Source: Woeseia oceani
Lineage (GTDB): Bacteria > Pseudomonadota > Gammaproteobacteria > Steroidobacterales > Woeseiaceae
DNA: 64,000 bases
Assembly: GCF_001677435.1 (NCBI RefSeq)
Contig: NZ_CP016268.1
Location: 2,407,001 to 2,471,000, forward strand
Direction of reading: 5' to 3'
Part shown: in pieces, positions 1 to 10,029 of the stretch
How positions within the stretch are numbered: the first letter of the stretch is position 1
Layout: each line of letters opens with the position of its first letter
The notes under the pieces: generated by a model
What the model was told of the DNA's origin: nothing
What the model saw: the letters and a program-made list of their open reading frames with translations, nothing else
Database searches by the model: none
Made by a program: the position numbers and the translations under genes

Positions 1-1351
<1,351 letters not shown>

Positions 1352-1402
1352 GATCGTATTCGTTCAGTACAGTATCGTGATTGGCGCCGCACCCGCTATC
1401 CG

Positions 1403-1440
1403 AAAAATGGACGATCAGAGCTAACCCCTGATCGTCCATT
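1403..1440 (-). terminator. Rho-independent terminator-like hairpin after hflC
   Basis: Two perfect 13-base arms (1406-1418 and 1428-1440) flank a 9-base loop. Read on the minus strand the second arm runs into five T residues (complement of A 1403-1407). It lies 40 bases after the hflC stop and before DUF2065/purA, so it would end or attenuate the hfq-hflXKC transcript and separate it from purA. Confidence 0.65.
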
Positions 1441-1480
1441 GTCACACCGGATGCCGTGTGCCGCAGGCGAACGTCACTCT

Positions 1481-2356
1481 TTAACGAGCGCCATTCTTGT
1501 TGTTCAAATAACGGAAGAAGTCATTCTTCGGATCCAGCACGAGCAAGTCGCCTGATTGTCCGATTGAGTTTCGATAGGCATCGATACTGCGGTAGAACGC
1601 GTAAAACTCGGGGTCCCGATTGTAAGCGTCGGCGTAAATTTCCGCGGCTCTTGCATCACCCTCACCACGCAGCTTCTGACTGTCCCGGTAAGCTTCTGCC
1701 AGGATAATCGTCCGTTCACGATCGGCGGTCGAACGCAGTTGCTCGGCGATCTCGCCGCCCTGCGCCCGGCGTTCGGCCGCAACGCGAGCACGTTCTTCAC
1801 GCATCTGACGGTACACCGAATTGCGCACGTCGTCCGGGAACTCAACCTGTTTGACCCGCACGTCTATCAGTTCAACACCCAGCCCCTGAGCTGCCGATTT
1901 TGCAGTCTCGAGCATGTCGCGCATCAACTCGGCACGTTCAACCGAAATGGCTTCACTGACCGAACGTTGGCCGAACTCGGTCACAATCGCGTTCTTGATG
2001 ATCTCCGACAAGCGGCCATCGGCCACTTGCTGCACACCACCTGTCGACGTGTAGTACTGGACAGAATCAACAATGCGCCACTTGACGAAGAAGTCGACCT
2101 GCAAAGCCAGGCGTTCAGCCGTGAAAATTCGTTCCGGCCGCTCATCTTCAATGGTCATGATGCGCTTTGGAAATTTGCGCACGGTCTGGAAAATCGGAAT
2201 TTTCCAGTGCAAGCCAGGTTCGTAATCTGTTTGGACGACCTCACCCACTTGCAACTTGATCGCAAGCTCCCGTTCATTGACCGTGAATGCTGACAGGCCC
2301 AGCACCACCAGGCACAAACCGGCAATTACGATTGCCGCGAAACGTGAATCACTCAT
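1481..2356 (-). CDS. hflC: Membrane protease modulator HflC
   Basis: HflC is an SPFH/prohibitin-domain protein that pairs with HflK in a large periplasm-facing complex around the FtsH protease and modulates its activity. The 291-residue product has an N-terminal signal anchor (about residues 7-25), then the SPFH domain with the family phrases NERELAIK, PGLHWKIPIFQTV and KRIMTIEDERPERI. A charged helical region rich in Arg, Glu and Ala (about 190-250) follows, with AEAYRDSQKLRGEGDARAAEIYA typical of HflC. Its start overlaps the hflK stop by four bases (ATGA), consistent with translational coupling and the obligate HflK-HflC pairing. The length is normal for the family. Confidence 0.96.
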   Translation of the reverse strand: MSDSRFAAIVIAGLCLVVLGLSAFTVNERELAIKLQVGEVVQTDYEPGLHWKIPIFQTVRKFPKRIMTIEDERPERIFTAERLALQVDFFVKWRIVDSVQYYTSTGGVQQVADGRLSEIIKNAIVTEFGQRSVSEAISVERAELMRDMLETAKSAAQGLGVELIDVRVKQVEFPDDVRNSVYRQMREERARVAAERRAQGGEIAEQLRSTADRERTIILAEAYRDSQKLRGEGDARAAEIYADAYNRDPEFYAFYRSIDAYRNSIGQSGDLLVLDPKNDFFRYLNNKNGAR

Positions 2357-3495
2357 TGACGGGTCCTCCTGTCGCGCTCTGTCAATCCTTCTGAATCCGG
2401 TATCGAGGATTCAGACGGCGACTGGCTCATGCTGGTGCGGCTTGAGTCCGCGCGGTTTAGTGTTCGGCGTTCGCCACTGGCTTCCATTAACTTGTCTATC
2501 GGCAAGTAGAGCAGGCTGCCATTGCCTTCGGTATCAATGATCACCTTGCTCGAGCGGCTGTAAACATCTTCGATCGCTTCCAGGTACAAACGCTCGCGAG
2601 TGACTTCGGGTGCTTTCGAATACTCTTCAAGCAGCGCCACGAAACGCGCGGCATCACCTTCAGCATCGGCGATCACGCGATCCCGATAAGCTTCGGCATC
2701 CTGCAGCATGCGGGATGCCCTGCCGCGAGCACGCGGGATAATATCGCCCGCGTACGTTTCGGCTTCGAGGATGGTTCGGTCGGAATCGTTGCGTGCCTTC
2801 TGCGTATCATCGACCGCTTCCTGCACCGCCTGCGGGTAGTCGAGTTTCTCAAGGCTGATCGAGGTAACACTGATACCGGCGTTGTAGGAATCCAGCGTCG
2901 CCTGCAATATCTCCTGCGTCCGCGGTGCAATCTCGTCACGCCGCTCGGTAACCAGTACCTCGAGGGTGCTCGTGCCAACCACTTCGCGGAGCGCGCTTTC
3001 GGTGACGTCTTTTAGCGTGGACTCCGGGTCCACGACTTCGAAACTGAATTTGTACGGATCAGCGCGCCGGTATTGCACAACCATCTGGACGAAGACGTAT
3101 TGCTCGTCCGCGGTCAGAATTTCGGTGCGGAACGCATAGTTGGCGACCGCATTGGTGTTGACGACGTCAACTGTTTCAATCGGGTACGGCCAATGCCAGT
3201 GAAGACCGGGCATGGTGGTCGCCTCGTAGGCGCCAAAACGTTGCACGACGCCGCGCTCCGCTTCGTCCACCCGGTACAGGCCGGTCAGCGACCATGCAAT
3301 CAGCAACAGGACTGCCAGGAACCAGCCACCGCCGGATGGCCCGCTGCCACTGGCGCTGCCGCCCTTGCCACCTTTACCGCCCAGCAAACTGGACAAGCGT
3401 CGTTGCCAGTTCTGCACTATCTTGTCGAGATCGGCCGCCTCGTCGTTATCCCGTTTCCAGGGATCCTTGCCGTTTCCAGAATCGTTCCAGGCCAT
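2353..3495 (-). CDS. hflK: Membrane protease modulator HflK
   Basis: HflK is the partner of HflC in the complex that surrounds FtsH in the inner membrane. The 380-residue sequence begins MAWNDSGNGKDPW and has a glycine/serine-rich linker (about residues 38-55), one transmembrane helix (about 57-72), and an SPFH domain starting at YRVDEAERGVVQRFG and continuing with PGLHWHWPYPIE. A long charged helix follows (ILEAETYAGDIIPRARG, MLQDAEAYRDRVIADAEGDA). The C-terminal 40 residues are polar and low-complexity, as in other HflK proteins. The gene lies 10 bases after hflX and overlaps hflC, as in Escherichia coli. Identification is secure. Confidence 0.96.
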   Translation of the reverse strand: MAWNDSGNGKDPWKRDNDEAADLDKIVQNWQRRLSSLLGGKGGKGGSASGSGPSGGGWFLAVLLLIAWSLTGLYRVDEAERGVVQRFGAYEATTMPGLHWHWPYPIETVDVVNTNAVANYAFRTEILTADEQYVFVQMVVQYRRADPYKFSFEVVDPESTLKDVTESALREVVGTSTLEVLVTERRDEIAPRTQEILQATLDSYNAGISVTSISLEKLDYPQAVQEAVDDTQKARNDSDRTILEAETYAGDIIPRARGRASRMLQDAEAYRDRVIADAEGDAARFVALLEEYSKAPEVTRERLYLEAIEDVYSRSSKVIIDTEGNGSLLYLPIDKLMEASGERRTLNRADSSRTSMSQSPSESSIPDSEGLTERDRRTRQ

Positions 3496-3504
3496 ATCTT
3501 CTGC

Positions 3505-4839
3505 TTATCTCTGTGTAATTGCGTTCGGCTCGAGCGTCGCCGCACCAGCCTCAAATTGTGACGCGGGGAGACTCTCACGCTTCAGAAAACGCTGCAAATC
3601 CCGCTCACCCAAATTCAGTTCCAACGCCCAGCCACCGTCATCCAAGGCGGTTTCCGCAACGACGGCGCCCAATTCAAACAGGCGGGCACGCTGCCGCCCC
3701 TGACCGGGGCGAAGCCGCATCATACCTTGTACCCTCTCGCGGCGCAGTCGCTCTGCGATGGTTTCGCGCAACAATGGAATGCCTTCGCCCGTCCGGGCCG
3801 ACAGCCAGACCGCCCGGCCCAGCCCGTTGCGGTTCCAATTCACCCGTGGCCGGCGATCCAGTTTGTCGATCTTGTTGTATACGCGAATCTGCGGCACCTC
3901 GTCGGCACCCAGCTGTTTCAATACCGCATTGACCTGCCGAATACGCTGCCAGCGCTGTGGGTCACTGGCGTCAATCAGGTGCAGTATCAGGTCGGCTTCC
4001 CTGGCTTCCTGCAACGTCGATCGAAACGCTGCCACCAGCTCGTGGGGCAAATCGCGTACAAAACCGACCGTATCGGCAATGATTGCCGCACTGCTGCTGT
4101 CCAGCTCGATACGCCGCATGGTTGGATCGAGCGTCGCAAACAACTGATCGCGGACATATACACCGGCATCCGTCAGCGCATTGAAGAGGGTTGATTTGCC
4201 CGCGTTGGTGTAGCCCACCAGCGCCACCGTCGGGATCTCTGCGTTTACCCGGTTCTGCCGGTTCATCGCCCGCCGGCCGTCGACCTGTTCAAGGCGCAGA
4301 TTCAATACCCGAATCCGTTGCGCCAGCAAGCGTCTGTCCGTTTCCAGCTGAGTTTCACCCGGCCCGCGCAAGCCAATGCCACCTTTCTGCCGTTCAAGGT
4401 GAGTCCAGCCGCGTACCAGGCGGGTTGAGAGATGCCGCAACTGGGCCAGCTCGACCTGCAATTTGCCCTCGAAGCTACGGGCGCGCTGGGCGAAGATATC
4501 CAGAATCAAACCACCGCGATCAAGCACCCGGCACTTCAAGGCTCGCTCCAGGTTTCGTTCCTGGCTGGGTGACAGTGGCGCACCGCAGATCACCAGCTCC
4601 GCTTGCTGATCTTCAATCAGCTTCGCGAGCTCTGCCACCTTGCCCTTGCCAATGAACGTGCGGGAGTCAGGAATGCGGCGCGCGCTGACCAGCTCACCAA
4701 CCAGCAACGCTCCGGCGGAGCGTGCCAGTTCGGCGAATTCTTCTCTTTCGGCTGCATCCGGTGCACCGTCGGTCGACGCGTGCAGTAATACGGCTCGTTC
4801 ACCGCTCTTGGGCCGCTCAAACATTGCCGGCCCTCGCAA
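3505..4839 (-). CDS. hflX: Ribosome-associated GTPase HflX
   Basis: HflX is a GTPase that binds the 50S subunit and splits stalled or heat-stressed ribosomes. The 444-residue product has the N-terminal HflX domain with TFIGKGKVAEL, the glycine-rich linker GIGLRGPGETQLETDRR, and then the G domain: P-loop GYTNAGKSTLFNAL, switch II DTVGFVRDLPHELV and NKID. The C-terminal extension resembles other proteobacterial HflX proteins. ATG at 4839 is preferred over no obvious alternative, though MFERPKSGERAVL five residues in (ATG at 4824) also resembles family N-termini. It lies 20 bases downstream of hfq and upstream of hflK, so it belongs to the same operon. Confidence 0.95.
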   Translation of the reverse strand: MRGPAMFERPKSGERAVLLHASTDGAPDAAEREEFAELARSAGALLVGELVSARRIPDSRTFIGKGKVAELAKLIEDQQAELVICGAPLSPSQERNLERALKCRVLDRGGLILDIFAQRARSFEGKLQVELAQLRHLSTRLVRGWTHLERQKGGIGLRGPGETQLETDRRLLAQRIRVLNLRLEQVDGRRAMNRQNRVNAEIPTVALVGYTNAGKSTLFNALTDAGVYVRDQLFATLDPTMRRIELDSSSAAIIADTVGFVRDLPHELVAAFRSTLQEAREADLILHLIDASDPQRWQRIRQVNAVLKQLGADEVPQIRVYNKIDKLDRRPRVNWNRNGLGRAVWLSARTGEGIPLLRETIAERLRRERVQGMMRLRPGQGRQRARLFELGAVVAETALDDGGWALELNLGERDLQRFLKRESLPASQFEAGAATLEPNAITQR

Positions 4840-4859
4840 ACAAATTGCCCAAGTAAAGA

Positions 4860-5108
4860 CTAGTCGTCAGATTCTCCGTTCTCGTCTTCCGGTAGCGGCA
4901 GGCGCACGTTGCGTGACGGGACGATTGTGGAAATCGCATGCTTATAAACCATCTGGTTGACACTGTTCTTGAGCAAAACGACAAACTGATCAAATGAATC
5001 TACCTGGCCCTGAAGTTTGATGCCGTTGACAAGGTAAATGGACACCGGGACCTTTTCCTTGCGCAATATGTTCAGAAACGGATCCTGCAGCGACTGCCCT
5101 TTGGCCAT
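4860..5108 (-). CDS. hfq: RNA chaperone Hfq
   Basis: Hfq is a hexameric Sm-like protein that anneals small regulatory RNAs to mRNAs. The 82-residue product contains both Sm motifs: [27 protein letters not shown] with the proximal-face residues, and [13 protein letters not shown] with the conserved YKHA. The C-terminal tail is short and acidic ([10 protein letters not shown]), shorter than in enterobacteria. A strong ribosome-binding site AAGGAG lies 8 bases before ATG at 5108. The 130-base gap to miaA may hold its own promoter: the minus strand there carries TATGATAGAAT, but no convincing -35. Context between miaA and hflX is canonical. Confidence 0.97.
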   Translation of the reverse strand: MAKGQSLQDPFLNILRKEKVPVSIYLVNGIKLQGQVDSFDQFVVLLKNSVNQMVYKHAISTIVPSRNVRLPLPEDENGESDD

Positions 5109-5240
5109 GTCGGGTCTCCTTATTATTTTTTATCAGTCTTCGTTGTACTCGTCGCCTGGTGCCTCCACCGGCGGCGCAGAGCAACAACATGCCCATAGCG
5201 TTGGAAAATTCTATCATAGCCCTGAATTGGGTTATCGCGA

Positions 5241-6173
5241 TTATTCGCCCAAATTCTCGCGCAAGACGGACAATATGGTATCGATAGCGCCGGCTTCAAG
5301 CGGATCGAAGCAATTTATCACGGGTTCGCTGCGCAACCACGTAATTTGGCGCTTGGCGAGCTGCCGTGTTGCGAATAACGCGCGTTCGGCCGCGGTTGGT
5401 AAATCCGTCTCACCCTCCAGATGCGCCCATAACTGGCGATAACCGACGGAGCGCATGGACGTGCTGTCAGCCGTTAATCCGGGCCGCGTCCGCAACTGGC
5501 GGACCTCGTCCAAAAAGCCGGCATCCATCATCTGGTCCAAACGTTCCGCGATGCGCTGGTGCAATATCGCGCGATCAGGCGGCATTAAGGCAACGCGAAT
5601 GAAGTTGTAACGCGCGGGTTGCAACGTTTCGCGCTGCAGCTCGCTGAGCGGTTTACCCGTTATCCGAAACACTTCCAGTGCGCGTTGTATGCGCTGGCTG
5701 TCGGATTCGGCAATGCGGGCGGCCGCGTCGGCATCGACCGCGGCCAGCTGTTGATGCAGTGCCGGCCAGCCTTCGAGCTGCGCTTCGGCATCCAGCGCCG
5801 CGCGAATGTTTGCATCAGCCGCAGGCAACGGTGCGATGCCCTGAGTCAGGGCGCGAAAATACATCATGGTGCCACCGGCGAGCAGAGGTATGCGGCCCGC
5901 TGCGTGAATGCTCTCAATGGCCGCGACGGCATCCTGCACAAAGGTTCCGGCAGAGTACGTTTCCTCGGGCTCGCAAATGTTGATCAACTGATGTGGCACT
6001 TTTGCCAGCATGTCAGCGTCAGGCTTGGCGGTGCCGATGTCCATGCCACGATAGACCAGTGCGGAGTCCACGCTCACGACATCCACAGGCAACTCAGCAG
6101 CAAGCCGCATAGCGACGCTGGTTTTCCCCGATGCGGTCGGCCCCATCAGGCAAATTACCGGTGGCTTGTTCAA
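5241..6173 (-). CDS. miaA: tRNA dimethylallyltransferase
   Basis: MiaA adds a dimethylallyl group to A37 of tRNAs reading codons that start with U. The 310-residue product has the P-loop GPTASGKTSVA at residues 11-21, then SVDSALVYRGMDIGTAKP with the catalytic and DMAPP-binding residues. GGTMMYFRAL and DSQRIQRALEVFRITG follow, and RSVGYRQLW lies near the C-terminus. Length and motif order match the family. It begins 3 bases after the mutL stop, so the two are cotranscribed. The arrangement mutL-miaA-hfq is conserved across gammaproteobacteria. Confidence 0.96.
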   Translation of the reverse strand: MNKPPVICLMGPTASGKTSVAMRLAAELPVDVVSVDSALVYRGMDIGTAKPDADMLAKVPHQLINICEPEETYSAGTFVQDAVAAIESIHAAGRIPLLAGGTMMYFRALTQGIAPLPAADANIRAALDAEAQLEGWPALHQQLAAVDADAAARIAESDSQRIQRALEVFRITGKPLSELQRETLQPARYNFIRVALMPPDRAILHQRIAERLDQMMDAGFLDEVRQLRTRPGLTADSTSMRSVGYRQLWAHLEGETDLPTAAERALFATRQLAKRQITWLRSEPVINCFDPLEAGAIDTILSVLRENLGE

Positions 6174-6176
6174 GAC

Positions 6177-7970
6177 CTATTGTCCGCGCAGAAAGAGCCG
6201 GTCGAGCTCGGCGAGGCTCATGGCAGTCCAGGTTGGGCGGCCGTGGTTGCATTGATCGGCGCGGTCCGTCATTTCCATTTCCCGCAACAAGGCATTCATT
6301 TCCGCAATCGTTAAGACGCGATTTGCCCGCACCGAATGATGACAGGCCATCGTCGCCAGAATTTCGTCGCCAATGTCGGCAGCGCGGTTGCTGCTGCCGG
6401 CATCCGCAATATCTGAAATAACATCGCGAACCAGCGTTTCCGCATCGGCCTGTCGCAGCAATGCCGGCATCTCGCGAATGACCAGGCTTTGCGGACCAGC
6501 ACGGTCGACTACGAGACCCAGCCGTGCGAAGACATCCGCATTGTCTTCGGCCAGTGTGGCTTCTCTCTCCGACACGGCAACCGTTGTCGGTACCAGCAAT
6601 GGCTGGCGGACCAGCGAACGCTGATCGAAATCCTTTTTCAGCTTTTCATACAAAATACGTTCATGCGCCGCGTGCATATCGACAACAATCAACCCGTTCT
6701 TGTTTTCAGCCAGTATGTAGATACCGGCCAGCTGGGCCAGTGCGTAGCCCATGGGCGGCGTGTCATCCTCGCGCGTTTGCGGCGGTGCATGTGATGCGCC
6801 AGCGGGCTGCTCGCTGGTTTCGGCCGTTGTCGGTACCGTCATTTGTCGATACGCGCTCAGCGCCTCAGCCACCGCCTGGCTGCCGTGTGTCGACGCCAGG
6901 CGCATGGGCTGTTGTTGAAAACCGGACACCGCTGGTGCCGCGACTCGCGCCGGGCTTTGTTCATGACCGCCTGGCCGGGTGCCCGCCAATACCTGCTCCA
7001 GCGACTGCGAAACAATGCCGTGCACGCGCCGCCCATCGCGAAACCGTACTTCGTGCTTGGCCGGGTGTGCGTTCGCGTCAATGCTCGCCGGGTCCATGCT
7101 CAAATACAGCACGTACGCCGGGTAACGCCCATGAAACAGCACGTCACGGTACGCGTGCCGCGCCGCATGACTCAATGTCTTGTCGCCAATGCTGCGGCCA
7201 TTGATGAACCAGTGCTGCAAGTCCGGCTGGCTGCGATTGAAGGTCGGTAAGCCCAGCCAACCGCGAATCGCTATGCCGTCTGCTTCGCGACTCAGAAACA
7301 CCGCTTGTGACGCGAAACTGTCACCGACAATCTTGCCGATGCGCTGCAACTCATCTTCTTCGCTGTGCGCGGCAGGCAAACTTAAGACAGTTCGACGATT
7401 ATGCGAAACCGTAAAGGCGACGTCGGGTCGCGCAAGTGCAAGCCGCCGAATCCACTTATCAATGTGCGCGAACTCTGTCCGTTCTGTGCGCAGGAATTTG
7501 CGGCGCGCTGGCGTGTTGTAGAACAGGTCTTCCACTTCGATGGTAGTGCCCAGTGGATGTGCGGCCGGTTTCGGTTCGGATAATCTGCCGTTGTCGGCAC
7601 TCACACTCCAGGCCGTCTCAGCATCCGCCGTTCGCGAAGTCAGCGTCAGTCGGGCCACCGACCCGATGCTCGGTAACGCTTCGCCGCGAAAGCCGAGCGA
7701 CGCGACGGCTTCGAGATCTTCGAGGCTGGTGATCTTGCTGGTCGCGTGTCGCGACAGTGCCAACGCCAATTCATCCTGCGGGATACCGCAGCCGTCGTCA
7801 CGCACGCGCAGCAACTTGGAACCGCCCGCCATGATATCGATGACAATGGACTGCGCACCGGCATCGAGACTGTTCTCAACCAGCTCTTTTGCAACCGACG
7901 CAGGGCGCTCGACAACCTCGCCCGCTGCGATCTGGTTTATGAGGTGGCCTGGAAGCTGTCGAATGGGCAT
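6177..7970 (-). CDS. mutL: DNA mismatch repair protein MutL (endonuclease type)
   Basis: MutL links MutS mismatch recognition to strand incision. The 597-residue product starts with the GHKL ATPase: IAAGEVVERPASVAKELVENSLDAGA, DDGCGI and SLGFRGEALPSI. A variable linker (about 330-410) leads to the C-terminal dimerisation domain. That domain contains DMHAAHERILYE, which fits the metal-binding endonuclease motif DQHA(x)2E(x)4E with Met for Gln, and also ACHHSVRA and CNHGRPT. Such MutL proteins nick DNA themselves and usually occur in species without MutH and Dam-directed repair, unlike Escherichia coli. Start ATG at 7970 gives the normal MPIRQLPGHLINQIAAGEV N-terminus. Confidence 0.95.
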   Translation of the reverse strand: MPIRQLPGHLINQIAAGEVVERPASVAKELVENSLDAGAQSIVIDIMAGGSKLLRVRDDGCGIPQDELALALSRHATSKITSLEDLEAVASLGFRGEALPSIGSVARLTLTSRTADAETAWSVSADNGRLSEPKPAAHPLGTTIEVEDLFYNTPARRKFLRTERTEFAHIDKWIRRLALARPDVAFTVSHNRRTVLSLPAAHSEEDELQRIGKIVGDSFASQAVFLSREADGIAIRGWLGLPTFNRSQPDLQHWFINGRSIGDKTLSHAARHAYRDVLFHGRYPAYVLYLSMDPASIDANAHPAKHEVRFRDGRRVHGIVSQSLEQVLAGTRPGGHEQSPARVAAPAVSGFQQQPMRLASTHGSQAVAEALSAYRQMTVPTTAETSEQPAGASHAPPQTREDDTPPMGYALAQLAGIYILAENKNGLIVVDMHAAHERILYEKLKKDFDQRSLVRQPLLVPTTVAVSEREATLAEDNADVFARLGLVVDRAGPQSLVIREMPALLRQADAETLVRDVISDIADAGSSNRAADIGDEILATMACHHSVRANRVLTIAEMNALLREMEMTDRADQCNHGRPTWTAMSLAELDRLFLRGQ

Positions 7971-8080
7971 TGGAATTGGCGCGTGGCGAAAGGAACGCGC
8001 ATTCTTTCAAATGCAGCCGCTCTTGGGTAGCGGCTTGGCCGGTGCCGTGCGTGAACCGCACGGACACTGTCTGTGCGCTG

Positions 8081-9415
8081 TCAGCTACCCGCAGTGGCGG
8101 GAATACGCAATTTCTGCCCGACTTTAAGACTATTGCTCGACAGGTTGTTGACGGAACGCAAGGTTCCCAAACTCACATTGTAGCGCTCAGCGATCTCGGA
8201 CAGCGTATCGCCACGAACGATCACGTGCTGCCGGGAACCGCCCGACGTGCCTTTCAGATTCATGGCCAGGCGCGTATCCGGCGGTGGATTCGCGTGGAAA
8301 TAATTGCTGATGCCGGCAAGTATGGCATCCGCCAGACGGCGCTGATGAGTTTCACTGCGCAGTTTCTTTTCTTCAGAGGGATTTGAAATGAAGGCGGCTT
8401 CCACCAGAATCGACGGTACATCAGGAGACTTCAGCACCAGGAACCCGGCCTGCTGAACCGTGCGCCGATGCACCGGCCCCAGGTTCGCGAGCTCCCTGAT
8501 GACTTTGTCCCCAACGTCCAGACTGGCACTCAAGGCCGCGTTCTGCGAAAGGTCCAGCAGGACCGACGCCAGCACCTGATCTTTGTCGGACAAGTGCACG
8601 CCGCCGACCAGCGCCGACGCATTCTCACGCTCGGCAAGTCGCTTCGCCGCCTCGTCGCTCGCGCCTTTCAGCGAAAGAACGTAGACAGACGACCCTTGGG
8701 GTCGCGGATCGTCAACCGCATCGGCGTGTACGGAAATAAACAAATCGGCTCTGGCACGTCGCGCAGTTTCCATGCGTTCGCGATGCTCGACGTACACATC
8801 GGTACTGCGCGTTAGTATGGCTTTCATGCCGGGCTGCGCATTGATGCGTTCAGCTAACAATTTGCTGACTGACAATACGACGTTCTTTTCACGCGTTTTA
8901 CCGCGACCGACCGCACCCGGATCGTGACCACCATGACCCGGGTCGATAGCAATGACGATGTCGCGACCACTCTGATAGCGATCAGCGGCTTGCTTCACCG
9001 CCTGTAACGGTCCGCGCCCCTGCAAGTCAATAACCAGTCGATCACCGTACTTGCCGTTCGGTCCGGCCGCGAAACTGCGCGAACGCACCGCCTCGTTCAG
9101 ATCGAGCACCACCCGCAATTGCCCGTTCGACCGTACGGCGCTGCGAATTGACCGAATGGCGCCACTCGTCGGCAGCGTGCCGGACAATTTCTGTGACAGC
9201 CGGCTGTTCGTCAGGTCGACCACAAGTCGATCAGGACCGCGCAAGGTAAAGATGTTGTGCTGCGCAGGCCCGCTCAGATCTAGGACTACGCGGGTGCGGC
9301 CGTTCTCCGTCCACACGCGAATGTCTTCGACCGTGGTCGCGGCAGCGGCCGTGCCTGCAACTGCGAGCAGCAGTGCGGCAAAACCAGCAGCAAAAATTGA
9401 TCGAACCCCGTGCAT
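8081..9415 (-). CDS. N-acetylmuramoyl-L-alanine amidase with AMIN and LysM domains
   Basis: This periplasmic zinc amidase cleaves septal peptidoglycan during daughter-cell separation. From ATG at 9415 the 444-residue product has a signal peptide (MHGVRSIFAAGFAALLLAV, cut near TAAAA-T). An AMIN domain follows (about 30-140), then Amidase_3 (about 160-385) with the zinc ligands in IDPGHGGHDPGAVG and SVHADAVDDPRPQG, and the late catalytic VEAAFISNPSEE. A C-terminal LysM domain (about 400-443) contains IVRGDTLSEIAERYNV. The reading frame is open further upstream to 9541, but a signal peptide in the right place argues for 9415. It corresponds to AmiB/AmiC of the tsaE-ami-mutL cluster; which of the two cannot be decided here. 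Confidence 0.93.
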   Translation of the reverse strand: MHGVRSIFAAGFAALLLAVAGTAAAATTVEDIRVWTENGRTRVVLDLSGPAQHNIFTLRGPDRLVVDLTNSRLSQKLSGTLPTSGAIRSIRSAVRSNGQLRVVLDLNEAVRSRSFAAGPNGKYGDRLVIDLQGRGPLQAVKQAADRYQSGRDIVIAIDPGHGGHDPGAVGRGKTREKNVVLSVSKLLAERINAQPGMKAILTRSTDVYVEHRERMETARRARADLFISVHADAVDDPRPQGSSVYVLSLKGASDEAAKRLAERENASALVGGVHLSDKDQVLASVLLDLSQNAALSASLDVGDKVIRELANLGPVHRRTVQQAGFLVLKSPDVPSILVEAAFISNPSEEKKLRSETHQRRLADAILAGISNYFHANPPPDTRLAMNLKGTSGGSRQHVIVRGDTLSEIAERYNVSLGTLRSVNNLSSNSLKVGQKLRIPATAGS

Positions 9416-9555
9416 TGTTGTTATTCGCGTCCCGTGCGGATGTACAGCGTTCGGCCAGTATACAAATCTGGACAGAAAAGCCAAGATTATTTCTTTCAAT
9501 ATTATAGAGATAGGGCTGATACTTAATATTTTGCAGGACACCAGCGGCGAAACTG

Positions 9556-10029
9556 TCAGAGTGGCAAAGTCGCCAGCCAGGCGGCCCCTCGTTCACTGTA
9601 AGCACGCAAAACGGCCCTCCGGCCCGTCTCCGTGTAGGCCAATTGCAGGCAAATATCGGCCGTTTTGAACAGCGCCGGCACGCGCTCGGGCCATTCCACC
9701 AGCCGCAAGCCGTCATCGAGTTCTTCCCAGCCCAGAAACTCCAGCTCATCGGCACCCGCGATCCGGTAAAGGTCAACGTGGTACACGCGCCCCGCCGGCA
9801 ATTCATAAGGCTCGATCAGTGTGTACGTGGGACTGGGCACTGGCCCGGTCTGGCCGAGTCCGCGCAGCAACGCACGAGCCACCGTCGACTTGCCCGCACC
9901 GAGATCGCCCTGCAACAGGATCATCCAACCGGCCAATTCCGCCGGCAAATGACTCGCCAACCGCGTCCCCAACGCGATGCTGGCGGCTTCATCGGCAAGC
10001 TGAACGGTGCGCGTCACGGATTGAGCCAT
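9556..10029 (-). CDS. tsaE: tRNA threonylcarbamoyladenosine biosynthesis ATPase TsaE
   Basis: TsaE is the ATPase that works with TsaB and TsaD to make t6A37 in ANN-decoding tRNAs. The 157-residue product has the Walker A sequence GDLGAGKSTVARALLRGLG, the SPTYTLIEPYE segment and YHVDLYRIAGADELEFLGWEE, followed by LVEWPERV, all typical of the family. Its first codons overlap the 3' end of nnr by 16 bases, and the amidase gene follows after a 140-base gap. Length and context match the conserved nnr-tsaE-ami order. Confidence 0.95.
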   Translation of the reverse strand: MAQSVTRTVQLADEAASIALGTRLASHLPAELAGWMILLQGDLGAGKSTVARALLRGLGQTGPVPSPTYTLIEPYELPAGRVYHVDLYRIAGADELEFLGWEELDDGLRLVEWPERVPALFKTADICLQLAYTETGRRAVLRAYSERGAAWLATLPL

